From positions 434,001 through 498,000 of the forward strand of contig JABYQU010000001.1 of NCBI GenBank assembly GCA_022264855.1: a stretch of DNA of 64,000 bases, written 5' to 3'. The DNA comes from Lenzites betulinus. Taxonomy: Eukaryota; Basidiomycota; Agaricomycetes; Polyporales; Polyporaceae. Positions within the stretch are counted from its first letter, which is position 1, and every line of letters begins with the position of its first letter. Positions 48,074 through 58,609 of this stretch are shown one piece after another. The position numbers and the translations under genes are program-made. Under the pieces are notes generated by a model. The model was not told where the DNA came from and ran no database searches. It saw only the letters and a program-made list of their open reading frames with translations.

Positions 48074-48794
48074 GCAGCCCGACGGCCGTGCCCCCTTTTC
48101 TCGTGCCCGCACCACATGACAGCGCTGTTATTCACTCGCCCTCCCACCTGTTCCCTCCGTTCTGCTGTTCACAACATTCATCTCCCATTCATCTCCCCTT
48201 TTGTTCTGAAATTCTCCCTCACGATTCACGACCCGACACGACCCGCGCGGCGATACTGTAGTAATGAACGCTGCCCAGCCACATACATCACCGTCTCCGC
48301 ACATCTCCATGCACACACTGATCTACCGCGCCCTGTTGCCCGTTGTTTCGCATAGCACGCCTGTCTGTCTTCATCTACCTGGCTGGAAAATGGAACGATA
48401 TCGTCGACTGTGCGCGTGTGCTTCCCGTCGCTGTCGCACAGAGTTTGGCGGGCGTGGCACGGTGTGGCTGGGCGGCCAGATGTGGCGAGTCGACTCCCCG
48501 GGGGCGCCTGGGGCCGCTTCTGGAGTTCTGCGCTCGGCACGTGCGGGGCTCCGATTGGCTGGCGTGGGCCCAGAGCGGTGTGAAAATGGGCCGGCAGAGA
48601 TCCCGCAGGGATTGAGTTTCGGAGTCTGAAAAGCCCCAGGGGCTATATATCCCGCGCGAAAACGGGCGGATCACTCATCTCGCTCTTGCTCCCCGCCTCT
48701 TGCTTGCCAAAGTCTCCGTCCCGGTTTCGATTTCGGTTTCGTCGGTTCCCAAGAGTCCCCCGGTGTACTGTAACTACCAGAATCTACCATCATC
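48074..48794. promoter_or_regulatory. Transporter 3' region and promoter of the RRM gene
   Basis: The stretch holds the 3' UTR of the ABC transporter. TATATAT at 48644-48650 lies about 145 bp upstream of the RRM-gene ATG, followed by pyrimidine-rich DNA typical of highly expressed fungal genes. Confidence 0.55.
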
Positions 48795-49739
48795 ATGTCT
48801 ACAAAAGTATACGTTGGGTCAGTTTCGTTGAACACTCCCGCAGGCCGCGTCCTCGCGCGCTGGACCGCTCGACTGATACCCGTGTTTCCCGTGTAGCAAC
48901 CTGAGCTGGAACACGACCGATGACAGCCTGCGTTCAGTCAGTCTGCTTTCTCTGCGCGGCGGGGTCCCCTCCGTCGCGTCTGTTCCGCTCCGTGTCTGAT
49001 TAGTATATGCGCTCGTTCGCGTTCCCATTCTAGGCATTCTCGAACTTTGGTCAAATCCTCGACGTACGCGATCGTTCCTTGAGGTGTCCCGTGGCTGTGC
49101 TTCGTTCCGAGACGCACCATGAGGTTTATCTCTCGGTTGGCTCGATGCTGATTCCGCTTCGTGAACTTGCAGTCCATCGTGATGCGTGACCGTGACACTG
49201 GCCGCTCCCGCGGCTTCGGTTTCGTTACCTTCAGCTCCGCTGGCGAGGCCCAGACCGCCATCTCCAGCTTGAACGAGCAGGAGCTCGACGGCCGCCGCAT
49301 CAAGGTTAACCTTGCCAACGCCCGCGGCTCCGGCGGCGGTGGAGGCGGTTAGCATTCCGCAATTCGTAACACTAAGATTGATTCTGACAAGGATGTGTAT
49401 CATCAGGCTACGGCGGCGGAGGCTACAGCGGTGGCGGTGGCTTCGGCGGTGGTAGGTCTATTCAAGCTGCTGCCATGTATCTTATCTAACTATCCCTTCA
49501 GGCCAGGGCGGCGGCTACAGCGGTGGAGGCTACGGCGGCGGAAGCCAAGGTTCGTTTGGCGGTGGCGGCTACGGTCAAGGTTGCGACCTTCGTCGCAGGC
49601 TCTTTCTGCACCAGGATGCTAACGTATGTTTTCAGGTGGCTACGGCGGCGGCCAGGGTGGCTACCAGCAGGGTGGCTATGGCGGCGGAGGCCAGGGCGGC
49701 TACGGCGGTGGAGGCTACGGCGGCGCCCCCCAGTACTAG
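48795..49739 (+). CDS. Glycine-rich RNA-binding protein (single RRM)
   Basis: Seven exons close in frame to 164 residues: 48795-48817, 48897-48936, 49034-49063, 49173-49347, 49407-49451, 49502-49579 and 49636-49739. One RRM occupies residues 4-80: RNP2 KVYVGNLSW, RNP1 RGFGFVTF and the final [13 protein letters not shown]. The rest is Gly/Tyr-rich ([21 protein letters not shown]), ending APQY. This is the plant GRP and animal CIRBP/RBM3 layout. Such proteins act as RNA chaperones in nucleus and cytoplasm, often in cold or other stress. The Gly-rich tail is split by introns that all interrupt a Gly codon after its first base, so the exons can be gained or lost without shifting frame. A TATA box and long early introns suggest strong expression (inference). 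Confidence 0.92.
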
Positions 49740-50903
49740 GTGCTGAGCGGTGAGTGCCCTCTTGTCCTCTTATCAATCACCATGTACTCATTGTGGTGTT
49801 CGTCTTTTCAGGACATCGTCCTCGTCCCCGCCCTCGCATGATTTCCATTCCGGCACCATCCACGGCGCCGCTTCTGTTTTTCATCTCGTGATACGTTTCT
49901 TGCTCGACCCATCCATCCACAACACTCCTTCCCCCACTGCCCGTCTTTACTGGTAGCACACGTCGTCTTCGTCCAGGTCGTCTCGTTCGATGCGTCTCGG
50001 TTCCCGTCACAATGCGGCTTGTACTTCTAGGAGTTCCGTTCCCCCGTGTACTGCTTCCCCTCCTCGCATAGGTTTCCCGCAATGCGCCGTTGTGGGTGGG
50101 TGTGTCATCTCTCTACGCTCATGAGCGTTGTATCAAAATATGATCCTGCGTTCTTGAAACTTCGTGTGATTGTGTGATGTTTGCGATTTAGCAGAGCTAG
50201 ATAACATTCGGATGTAGTGGTGGCAGCTGTGGGGTGCATAAGTTCGAACTGCAGAGGGAGCTTCGCAGCACGTCCATTTTGTGAAGATAGATTTAGCGAC
50301 CTGACAGCATATACGGATTGTATGTGGATGCCGCATGGAATTCAGCAACGATATCGATGACTTGAGCCAAACACAAGCCTTCCGTCGCTGTACTTGAACG
50401 TGAAACTGCAGGGCGCAGTGACGCGCAGAAACAAGTCGCTATGGGCTGCTCAGATGTATACACCCATAGTGCACAACATCTGCCAGTTTACTTACTCACA
50501 TATCCTCCATATAGGCCCTGTTTCATACAAGTGTTCCACAGACTCTGGACCAAAAGCAGCGGCCAAGGGCCTCTAACTGCGCGCCGCCGCCGAGCGCATA
50601 GTTCTTATCTCTTAGACTGAGGGTTGTCCGCTCTAGGATGTGCCGCTCTCACTAACCCCAACTTGGCTGGTGGTATAAGAAATTCGCCATCCCCTATGCA
50701 CTGCGAACTGTCTACTATTCGTACAAATGCCCACTATTAATTCTGCTTATATGATTTACTGCGCTGCGCTGATATACAAGTCGTGATATTGTCCGTTCGC
50801 CCGAAGCATGCGCAAGGAAACAGGGTACAGAAAGTCGAAATAACCGGAAGAAAGCTACGATATGGCAGGAAAACATGTGCGTGCGAAGTGCAGGGGTCTG
50901 CAG
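49740..50903. other. RRM-gene 3' region and intergenic
   Basis: A likely 3' UTR intron of the RRM gene lies at about 49751-49811 (donor GTGAGT, acceptor TTTTCAG). Beyond about 50.2 kb the DNA is AT-richer, with no gene seen before the condensin stop at 50904. Confidence 0.45.
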
Positions 50904-53900
50904 TCAGTCGGAGTCGTCGTTTCGCGCGACGGGCTTCTTCCGTGCGGCTGCGGACGGAATCGAAGTCAGTGAACGGGCTCGGGGGAGAGGAGGACGAGAG
51001 GGCGTACTCCGGCGTGTCGCGCGCTTCTTCGCAATGGCCTTCCGGCCCTCGACGCGCTTCTCGAAGTCTTGGTCCTCCGCTCCCTGGCGGCGGTTCTCCG
51101 CGAGGATCTGGTGCGCGGTCAGCGTCAGCGTCACATACATAACATACGCAAATGGGTTGGAGACTCACGTTCTCGAACTCGTTGAGCTCGGCGTCGGGCT
51201 TGTTCGCGGACTTGTTCGAGCGCGCCTTGGTGAGGATCTCCTGGAAGCGCGTGTACACGGCCTCCTCGTGCAGCTTGTCGCGGTAGAACTGGAGACCCTC
51301 GATGAGCTTCTTGACGGAGCGCTCGGACTTGAAGGGAAGAAGGGAGAGACAGAACGCGATGTCGCGCCATTGGCGCGGGTCGTCGGAGAGTCGGAAACGT
51401 TGGCAAAGCTTCTCCACGATGTTCTCGGCTTGTTTCTCCTGCGAGCGGGGATGAGTGATCAGTGTGACGGGATAGAGCGGAGGGGACGTACCTTCTCGAT
51501 GAACGTGAAAATGTATTTCATCGTACTCTGGAATGCTTCTTCGTCGATGGCGTGCGCGCCGACGGATAAGTGACTGATCACTGTAAGAAACCGTCATCAG
51601 CGAAGCTGGACCACGCGGGAGAACGGCGCACTGACCGTCGGGCAAGTTGTTGTAAATCGCATTGTCCTTCGTCGAGAGCTCCGCGAAGAACAGCTTCGCG
51701 AGGTCTGATATGCGCTCGTCCTCGTCCTCGACGCACTTCGCCATCTCGCCCATCTGGCCCTTCACCTTGACCATCCCGTTCAGGATAAGATGGGTGAGCA
51801 CCATGAGTGTGTTCTTCTTCACGACCATGTCCGGGTCACGCAGGCCCGTGTAGAGCTCGTCGTTGCTCTCGTCAATGATGCTGCTGAACGAGACGGCGAC
51901 GTCGCCGAGCGCGATGACGATGTTGCTGCGTATGCTCGGGTCCTTCGACGTCTCGAGAATCTTGAAGAGGAGGCGATGGTTCTGCTCGCAGAACTGCGAG
52001 CTCACGCAGAGGAACTTGCTGAACGCGAGTGTTGACGCCATGCGGAGCGTCCGGTTCTGCACGCGCCAGGTAGTCAGCGGCCAGCTTCAGCGACGAGAAG
52101 GGAAATCAAGGTGTACCTTGAACTTGTGTGGACTGCCGCATATATGGACCAACATCGGGCCGAACGTCGCCAACAGTGAGCCAGAGCCGGAGAGAAGCTC
52201 GTGCTCGCGCATCGCCGCGATCCTTTCGCCAATCTCGTCCTCCGCGTTACCAGCAACCTGGTCGAGCTCCTCTTGGTCCTTCTTGTCTTGTGCGTTCGCA
52301 GCGCCATTCAGCTTCGCCGCTGTGATAGAGGTGTAAGCGTGGCGACGATCGAATAGACACACGTCAAGTGCTTACCCATCTCCTTCTCGTGCTTCTGCCG
52401 TTTCCACTCGCGCTCGACGAGCTCGAGGAACACGATCTGTTTGATCGCGACGTGCCCAACGAGGAACAAGAGCTGACTCAGCTCGAACGCATCGCCGGTG
52501 TCCTTGCTCACGGCGGAGCTCTGCGATGCTGCAGACTTCGACGGTGACGACGGCGCGGCCTGCGTCGCATCCGGGTCGACGTTCTCGCGGTCCTCATCGC
52601 TGTCTTCGTCCATCACATCGGGGTCCTTGTCCTTGTCGAGCTGCGAGGACTGCGACTGGGAGCTTGCGAGGGGCTTCTTGCCGAAGACGCGCCGTGAGAG
52701 GTTCTTGATGATGCTGCCGCAGAGGACGTCGGGGCGCTCGCCGAGGGCGTAGACAGTGTTGAGGGCCTGTTCGGCCATCGGGAACCATTCCTTGGTACGG
52801 CAGGGGCGTTCGACGGCCTCCTGGAGCTTACGGAAGAGGGGGTTGTCCATGTCGATGCGGAGGGATTTGTCGAGCAGCGAGCCTTTGACCTTCTTCGCAC
52901 TGCCGTTGAGGCGTTGGAGCGCGACGCAAGTGTACCGCGCTAGAGTCAAGTCGGCCTGCGCACGGCGGTTAGCAGACCCAGGAGAGGGTACTTCGATTGA
53001 CGTACCTTCCCGAGATCACCCAAGCCGACCTTGACGAGCGTTTCGACACGGTCTGCAACGACGTTTCGCTTGGCAAGAGCGAGCATCCCAAGGATGATAA
53101 CAGCGCCGCGGCGCTGAGCCCTTGGAAGCGGGCGTGAGGAGCCTGGAGAGCAGCAAGCCGTCTCGTCAGCTTTTCTGCGGACATGCTCACGCTGTCACTT
53201 ACTGTACACTTGCCACAGCTTTGCGACGACATCTTCATTGATGTGGTTCTCCTCCATGAGTTGGCGCATCATCTCCTCAAGACTTGTAAGCTCGGCGAGA
53301 GTCGCGTTGTACGTCATCCTGAGAGGCGGTCAGCTAAATTTGACAGAATGCAGAGGATAGGCATACTCAATCATGTTCTTCGCGATGCGGTTAGTTTGCT
53401 GTTTGGGGTCAAGGTTCTGAATCGGCTCGAAGTACATGGTCCGATAGCATTCGAGCAGGCGGGAGCGGACACTCTTGAGCTCGCGGCCGTCTTCAGACGT
53501 CGCGTTGTTGTCCTTGCTCCAAATAAGATGGAGCATCTTCTTGATGCCCGCCTGAGTTGTGTGAATTGTTAGTGCATGGTTTATATGAACACACATACAG
53601 GCATACCTCGGCGGCGTCGAACTTGTACTCATAGGTGACGCGGAAGAACTCCATCGCCTCGAGCACTTCAAGCTTGTTCGTTGACGCGAGCAGCTTCTGG
53701 ACAGTCTTCATACCCTCCTCGACAGTGCGGATGAACTCGAGGGCGTCTAGGCAGAATTTCTTCTTCAGCTTCGCCTCGAGGTGCTGGTTCTCGTTCAGCT
53801 CGCCGAGCGCGGCGGCCTCGTTCGTGAGCGCAGCGAGGTCCAGCTCCGACTTGCGCTTCTTCTTCTTGGACTTGGGGGCCTTTGGCGCGGAGTCGGACAT

Positions 53901-55671
53901 GGGATCATCCGAGTCGTTCGCCTCGTCCTCTTCGGCGTCCTCATCATCGACGTCCATTGAGTCGTCATCGTCCCGTTTCCTATATATTTTGTTAGCGAAT
54001 GAACTCGCAAGCGCATGTACGACTTACACTTTCGGCGCCTTCACACCGTCTTCCCCCTCCTCCTCGTCGCCGTCATTCTCATCGCCGTCGGCTTGGCTGC
54101 CTTCGCCCTCTTCGCGCTCGACAGCCTTACCGACCTGGCCCTCCATCTTAGCAAGTATCGCAGCCTCCTGCTCATACTTCTCCTTCCAGTCCGTTTCGCT
54201 CAAATACCCGCCGTATAGGTTATACGGATGCGTGAGGATGAGTCTCACCAGGAGACTCACGGCACCCTTGCGCACGCCGGACGCCTTGTCCTCGAGCGCA
54301 TCGACCGCCGCGCGTGCCATCGCGAGTCGCTGCTGCGGGAACTTCGCGGTCCCGTCACAAAGGCGCGCGAGCGTCGCGAGTACCTTGACGCGTACGTACG
54401 ACGACAGGTCGAGCGTACGCTCAAGGAGGAGGTCATACAGACCGTTGATCTGCTTGAGTTGCTTCGCGCGGTCGCCACCAGCGGGGCCCATGCCTATGCC
54501 CGCGGCGGCAGCAGCGCCGACCGCGCCGAGCCCCTCGTTCTCGGGGCTCTCGGCGAGCTCGCGGATGATACCGCCGATGACCTCAACGAGTGCCATGCGC
54601 ATGGGATACGACTCGGAGTCCAGGTGCGCGAGGAGGAGCGAAAGCTGCTTGAGCAGCTGGCGGGGCGCGAGCTCGGCATAGCGCACGAGGAAGCGCGAGA
54701 ATGCGCGCGGGCCCTTAGTGTCTTGCGCGGAGAAGGACTTGCCCGCGATGTCGCGCAGGATGTCGTCCCCGAGCTGTGGGAAGTCGAAGTCGCGCGCGAG
54801 GAGGTTGAGGCACTCGGCCATCGGCTCGGAGAGGTGCTCGTAGTATTGCAGGGACTGCATGATGGATATTTGGGCGGCGAGGGCATGTCCTTGGTGTTTG
54901 ACGGCAAGGCAGATCGCTTTATACGTGCCGCGGCGGATGTCAACTGACTTCATGTACTGCTCGTTCTCCGTGATGTGGTACACGGGACGAAGCACACAAC
55001 TGGAAGCAGAGGATCTGCCTTTAGCGCGCAGGACACCCTACGCGAACTGAAAGAACTCACTTGATGAACGTCTCCCTTTCAGCACTGGTCTGCCATATGC
55101 GGCGCGTGTTCACGCGGAGGAGCTTGGAGATGAGTTGGAGGGTGGGCGGCACCTGGTCCTGCCAGGACCACTCTTCGGCAGGCTTGCGGGCGGTGGCGCG
55201 GGACGCAGCGGCCTTTCCTCCGCGCCCTCTGCGGGCTTTGGGAGCGGGGGCGGGCGCGTCGTCGTCGCCCGAGGTCTTGACCTTCTCTGCGGCAGAGACA
55301 AACCAGTGAAGGAGGAAAGCGTACATCTCAAGCGGCATCTTGTGTGAGAGCGCAGCCTGCGGGTCGTCGTCCTCGAGGTCGCGGACGGTGGCCTCGATCT
55401 GGGCATGGTAGGCAGAGGAAATGGAGTCGAGAATCTTAATCATGTGGGAGCCCTGGAGGGCGGCGGCATGCTTGAGGAGGGAGCGGTAGGCATCGAAGAC
55501 GTCGGGCTCGGAGATGGCGTCGGAGGAGTTGGCGAGGGCGTCAACTGCAGAGCTGAGGAGGTCGGCGACGGAGGCGGGGTCGAGGGCGGAGACGTCGGAT
55601 TCGTTGTCAAATGAGTAGGCGTCCACGTCCTGGACGGCCTGGAGCTCGTCTTGCAGCTCAAAGCTCGACAT
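50904..55671 (-). CDS. CND1: Condensin complex subunit 1 (CAP-D2/Cnd1/Ycs4)
   Basis: HEAT-repeat subunit of condensin I, needed for mitotic chromosome compaction. Twelve exons close in frame to 1386 residues: 55671-55061, 54999-54028, 53979-53607, 53551-53367, 53318-53203, 53142-53006, 52955-52376, 52319-52117, 52056-51636, 51580-51492, 51438-51169 and 51107-50904. Family landmarks include RPVYHITENEQYMKS, the block RAQRRGAVIILGMLALAKRN, and ILETSKDPSIRSNIVIALGD with DPDMVVKKNTLMVLTHLILNGMVKVKGQ (the Cnd1 signature), then EDERISDLAKLFFAEL. Two acidic or Ser-rich linkers lie near residues 510-545 and 765-800. The C-terminus is basic and Ser/Arg-rich, as in relatives, where it is phosphorylated (family knowledge). 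It shares a 210-bp divergent promoter with RPB10. Confidence 0.96.
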
Positions 55672-55881
55672 CGTTGATGGAGGTGAGCACGTCGGATGTC
55701 ACGCGGAGCGCGAAGAGCGCGTTCAACCGCGTTGGTCACGCGTCAGTCACGCGCCGGTCACAGCGCGTGCTCGCCTGTGCTCGCGGATCTCAAGGAAGCG
55801 CCCGTGGGTTTGCATGCGTTTTCGTCCTCCTCCTCGTCCTTCATCATATAGCTCACCTCGTCTTCAAGAGAAGCTTTTACG
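55672..55881. promoter_or_regulatory. Divergent promoter, condensin / RPB10
   Basis: A 210-bp gap between start codons on opposite strands. No TATA box was seen. CGCGTCAGTCACGCGCCGGTCAC near the middle contains partly repeated GTCAC words. Confidence 0.5.
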
Positions 55882-56248
55882 ATGGTCTGCTCACCTCTGA
55901 CTCTGCGCGTGCTGTGCTTATCTCTCTCGTAGATCATCCCTGTCCGCTGCTTCTCGTGCGGAAAGGTAGTGGGCGACAAGTGGCAGAGGTATCTTGAGCT
56001 GCTCGCGGACATGCAGGAAGGGTAAGTCGCCCCCACGCTCGCTGTACCGGACGCTGACGTCTGTACAGAGATGCGCTTGATCAGCTTGAGCTGAAGCGAT
56101 ACTGCTGCCGCCGCATGGTCCTCACACACGTCGACCTCATCGAGAAGCTCCTTCACTACAACCGTGCGTCATTCACCTGCTTCACCCGGTTCTACACTCA
56201 TCTTTCCCCACAGCGAATGAACGTGTGAAGGAAAAAACTAAAAACTAG
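55882..56248 (+). CDS. RPB10: RNA polymerase I/II/III shared subunit RPABC5
   Basis: Small zinc-binding subunit shared by the three nuclear RNA polymerases. Four exons close in frame to 73 residues: 55882-55884, 55933-56021, 56069-56163 and 56214-56248. The first coding exon is the ATG alone, followed at once by GTCTGC. This is the only way to place Met before [17 protein letters not shown]. Zinc ligands are the Cys of CFSCG and the adjacent pair in [21 protein letters not shown] is the invariant C-terminal segment. The end [11 protein letters not shown] replaces the short yeast tail. The gene is too short and too interrupted to be seen as one open frame. Confidence 0.96.
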
Positions 56249-58609
56249 TCTATCTGCACTTTGTACCATTCCCTGTACTTTTTGTCCGCCCCGTTTGCTA
56301 TTTACCTCGTTACACACATTCTTTCATTTTGCCTATGATAGCTTTCCCGGTAAGTCATCTCGTGCTCTCTTGTATACCATGACGTACGTAACTCGCTCGC
56401 AACTTTTCACATGTTCGCCGCAGCTCCCACTAGGTTCCTGCCCAGTCCATCCGCTCGGTCGGTCCATCTTTCAATTCGCTCTATTCTGCGCCCACACACA
56501 CACACAGAGCTCCAATATGAATCATCCCCGACAGCGCCACCCCCCGACCAGAGAAAATAGAAGTTGTCGCTGACCTCCGCTGACCTCCGACTTTAGTAGC
56601 CGGGTTATTTGTGGTCTATCCATGCACCCTGACGGCGAAAACGCACAACTCATCCCTGGCATATAGCGCGCGCCGCTCGCGTCTCGTACATCAACGCTCG
56701 CAGGTGTTGCACCATGCCGGAAGCGGCGTCCTTCGCGGCGCATCGTCTGCCCGGGTCAACGACCGGCGCGACTTGCGCCCTTGCAACGCTGTGTCCGGAG
56801 TCGGTTTCGCAGAATGTGCCTGCAACATATCCGTTCCCCTCTCTATGAGCTCGACGGTATGTACAATGTCATTCCTGTGAAAATTGTGCCTGTACCGCGC
56901 CGCCGAAAGCTCGACGCCGGAGTGCTATCCTTTATGTTGGAGACCGACGCCGGTATGTCGATTGGGCTCTACTGTACGGTGGCGGTGCGACGCCCTCGGA
57001 AGCTCCTCCAGTGCCTCCGAGTACTTCTACGTTTCCCACTCTCCCTCCGGGGTGCGTACTACGATAGACGGCATCTACCCTTTCACGAGCACCTGTGCAA
57101 ATCGAGAAGCTGCACCTGTAGAATCGCTCTCGGTCACGAGGTATTCTACACTGGCCGTTCACGTTAACGTTCACCAGCTACGTCTCGCTCGATCCACGCT
57201 CAATACGCGTCGTAGAAAATCGGCAGACAGTTACGTCCGTTTGCGCGATCCGGGTGTCGCGCGGCAGTGTCGTACGTGTGCCGTGAATGTAGTCTCGTAA
57301 CCAGACGGTACAGGGGAGCGCTCCTAAAAAGGCAAGAGACCGGGCAGGGAGACAAGGGAGAAGGAGCGAAACTGTACCGTCTGCCAGTGGTGGATTATGG
57401 ACAGGTGGGTAGGGGGGGTATAGGTGGGTGTCTGCGGGGTTTCGGTGTCTCCTTTCTTTGCCTTTTCGGGATGCCCCCCCAATATACCGTCTGGTGACGA
57501 GACTACCGTGAATGTACGCTGAGCTCTATCACACATACAAATATATAATACAAATATATAAATCAGTTGAATGCATTCCAGGTGTGCTGATATCGCATCA
57601 GAGATGTTCGCTAGCGGCAGAGATGAGATCGGGATGTCAATAGCTTCCAATTCTAACACGTACAAACAGCCCGTCCAGTTGGGCGGCAGCCACATTAACT
57701 CGAGCGGTGAACCAATACACTTCCTCACTCCCTCCATTCCTCACTCACGCCGAGTCGTAGGCACGAGTTGAACGCTACGGCCATTCAACGCGCCCACTCG
57801 CTGACCAACAGATTCGTTCCTGATTCAACCAAGAGCTCACTGGCAGGCTGCCAGTGAGCGCTGCGTGATCATATCCGTCCAGACGGTCTCCATCTCAATT
57901 GACACTGAGTCCCAGTGTAGCGACCATAGGCTCCACGGAAAGCTGGGATGCGCGCGCGTTAGGTAAATGCTCCAACCTAGCAGGCCAGAAATTGGCGGCA
58001 AGGTTTGACAGTAACCGCACATGGGTCCGACCGGATTGGTGAATCAACAAGTTCTATGTCCTGGCCAGCGGGCCGCACGCGAATCTCACGAGCACTTTGG
58101 AGGCGACAGCGTGGTGGACGAGAAGCCGCTCGGGCGCTCAAAGGTACGGGCATACGCAGCCGCGGAGGTATGGAAGGAAACTGACTTTGTGCTTCGCTTC
58201 CTGCGCATGGCACAGGAACGGACCACTCGCCGACATCTGGCATGGTAGACCGCAAGGCAATATGCGTGCACAGGCCGGGTCTCAGCCCCGTGCCCTCGGC
58301 AAGATACGGTGCAAGGTTTGCTCAAGTACCGACTTGTGCGTCGCGCGCTCCGCGGTGTGCCGCTTTCCGCCCTCTCTGCCTCGTCGCTCCTTCTGGCTAT
58401 CCATCGTCATCGTCACCCTCTGGTAGTTCGGAACGACGAAAAGCATCGCACGAGACAAGCCGACTGCCCATCTAAAACTCTCCCTCTTCAAGCTGCCTCG
58501 TATTCTGAAAACACTCCGGAGATACGAGATAGCGTAGCCAGTCGTGTATGTACCTATGGGTTTACATCATGTATTGTTGGTCTGCCGTCTGCTCACGATC
58601 CCCTTCAGG
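56249..58609. other. Intergenic, no gene recognised
   Basis: About 2.4 kb with short frames only. It includes a short CA-rich run near 56.5 kb, an AT-rich patch near 57.54-57.56 kb (ATATATAATACAAATATATA) and a palindrome at 57835-57859. The region right of 58.0 kb should hold the HET-gene promoter. Confidence 0.5.
57835..57859. repeat. 25-bp near-perfect palindrome (12-bp arms)
   Basis: GCTCACTGGCAG at 57835-57846 is followed by a single G and then the exact reverse complement at 57848-57859. With almost no loop it looks more like a dyad binding site or an excision scar than an RNA hairpin. Confidence 0.7.

Noticed and set aside
47135..48115. Minus-strand frame of 326 codons under the transporter tail
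   Set aside because: Exact antisense of the last transporter exon, Arg-rich and without a domain.
53635..54681. Plus-strand frame of 348 codons across the condensin gene
   Set aside because: It crosses a condensin intron and two exons in antisense and is Ser-rich. The minus strand carries the conserved HEAT-repeat protein.
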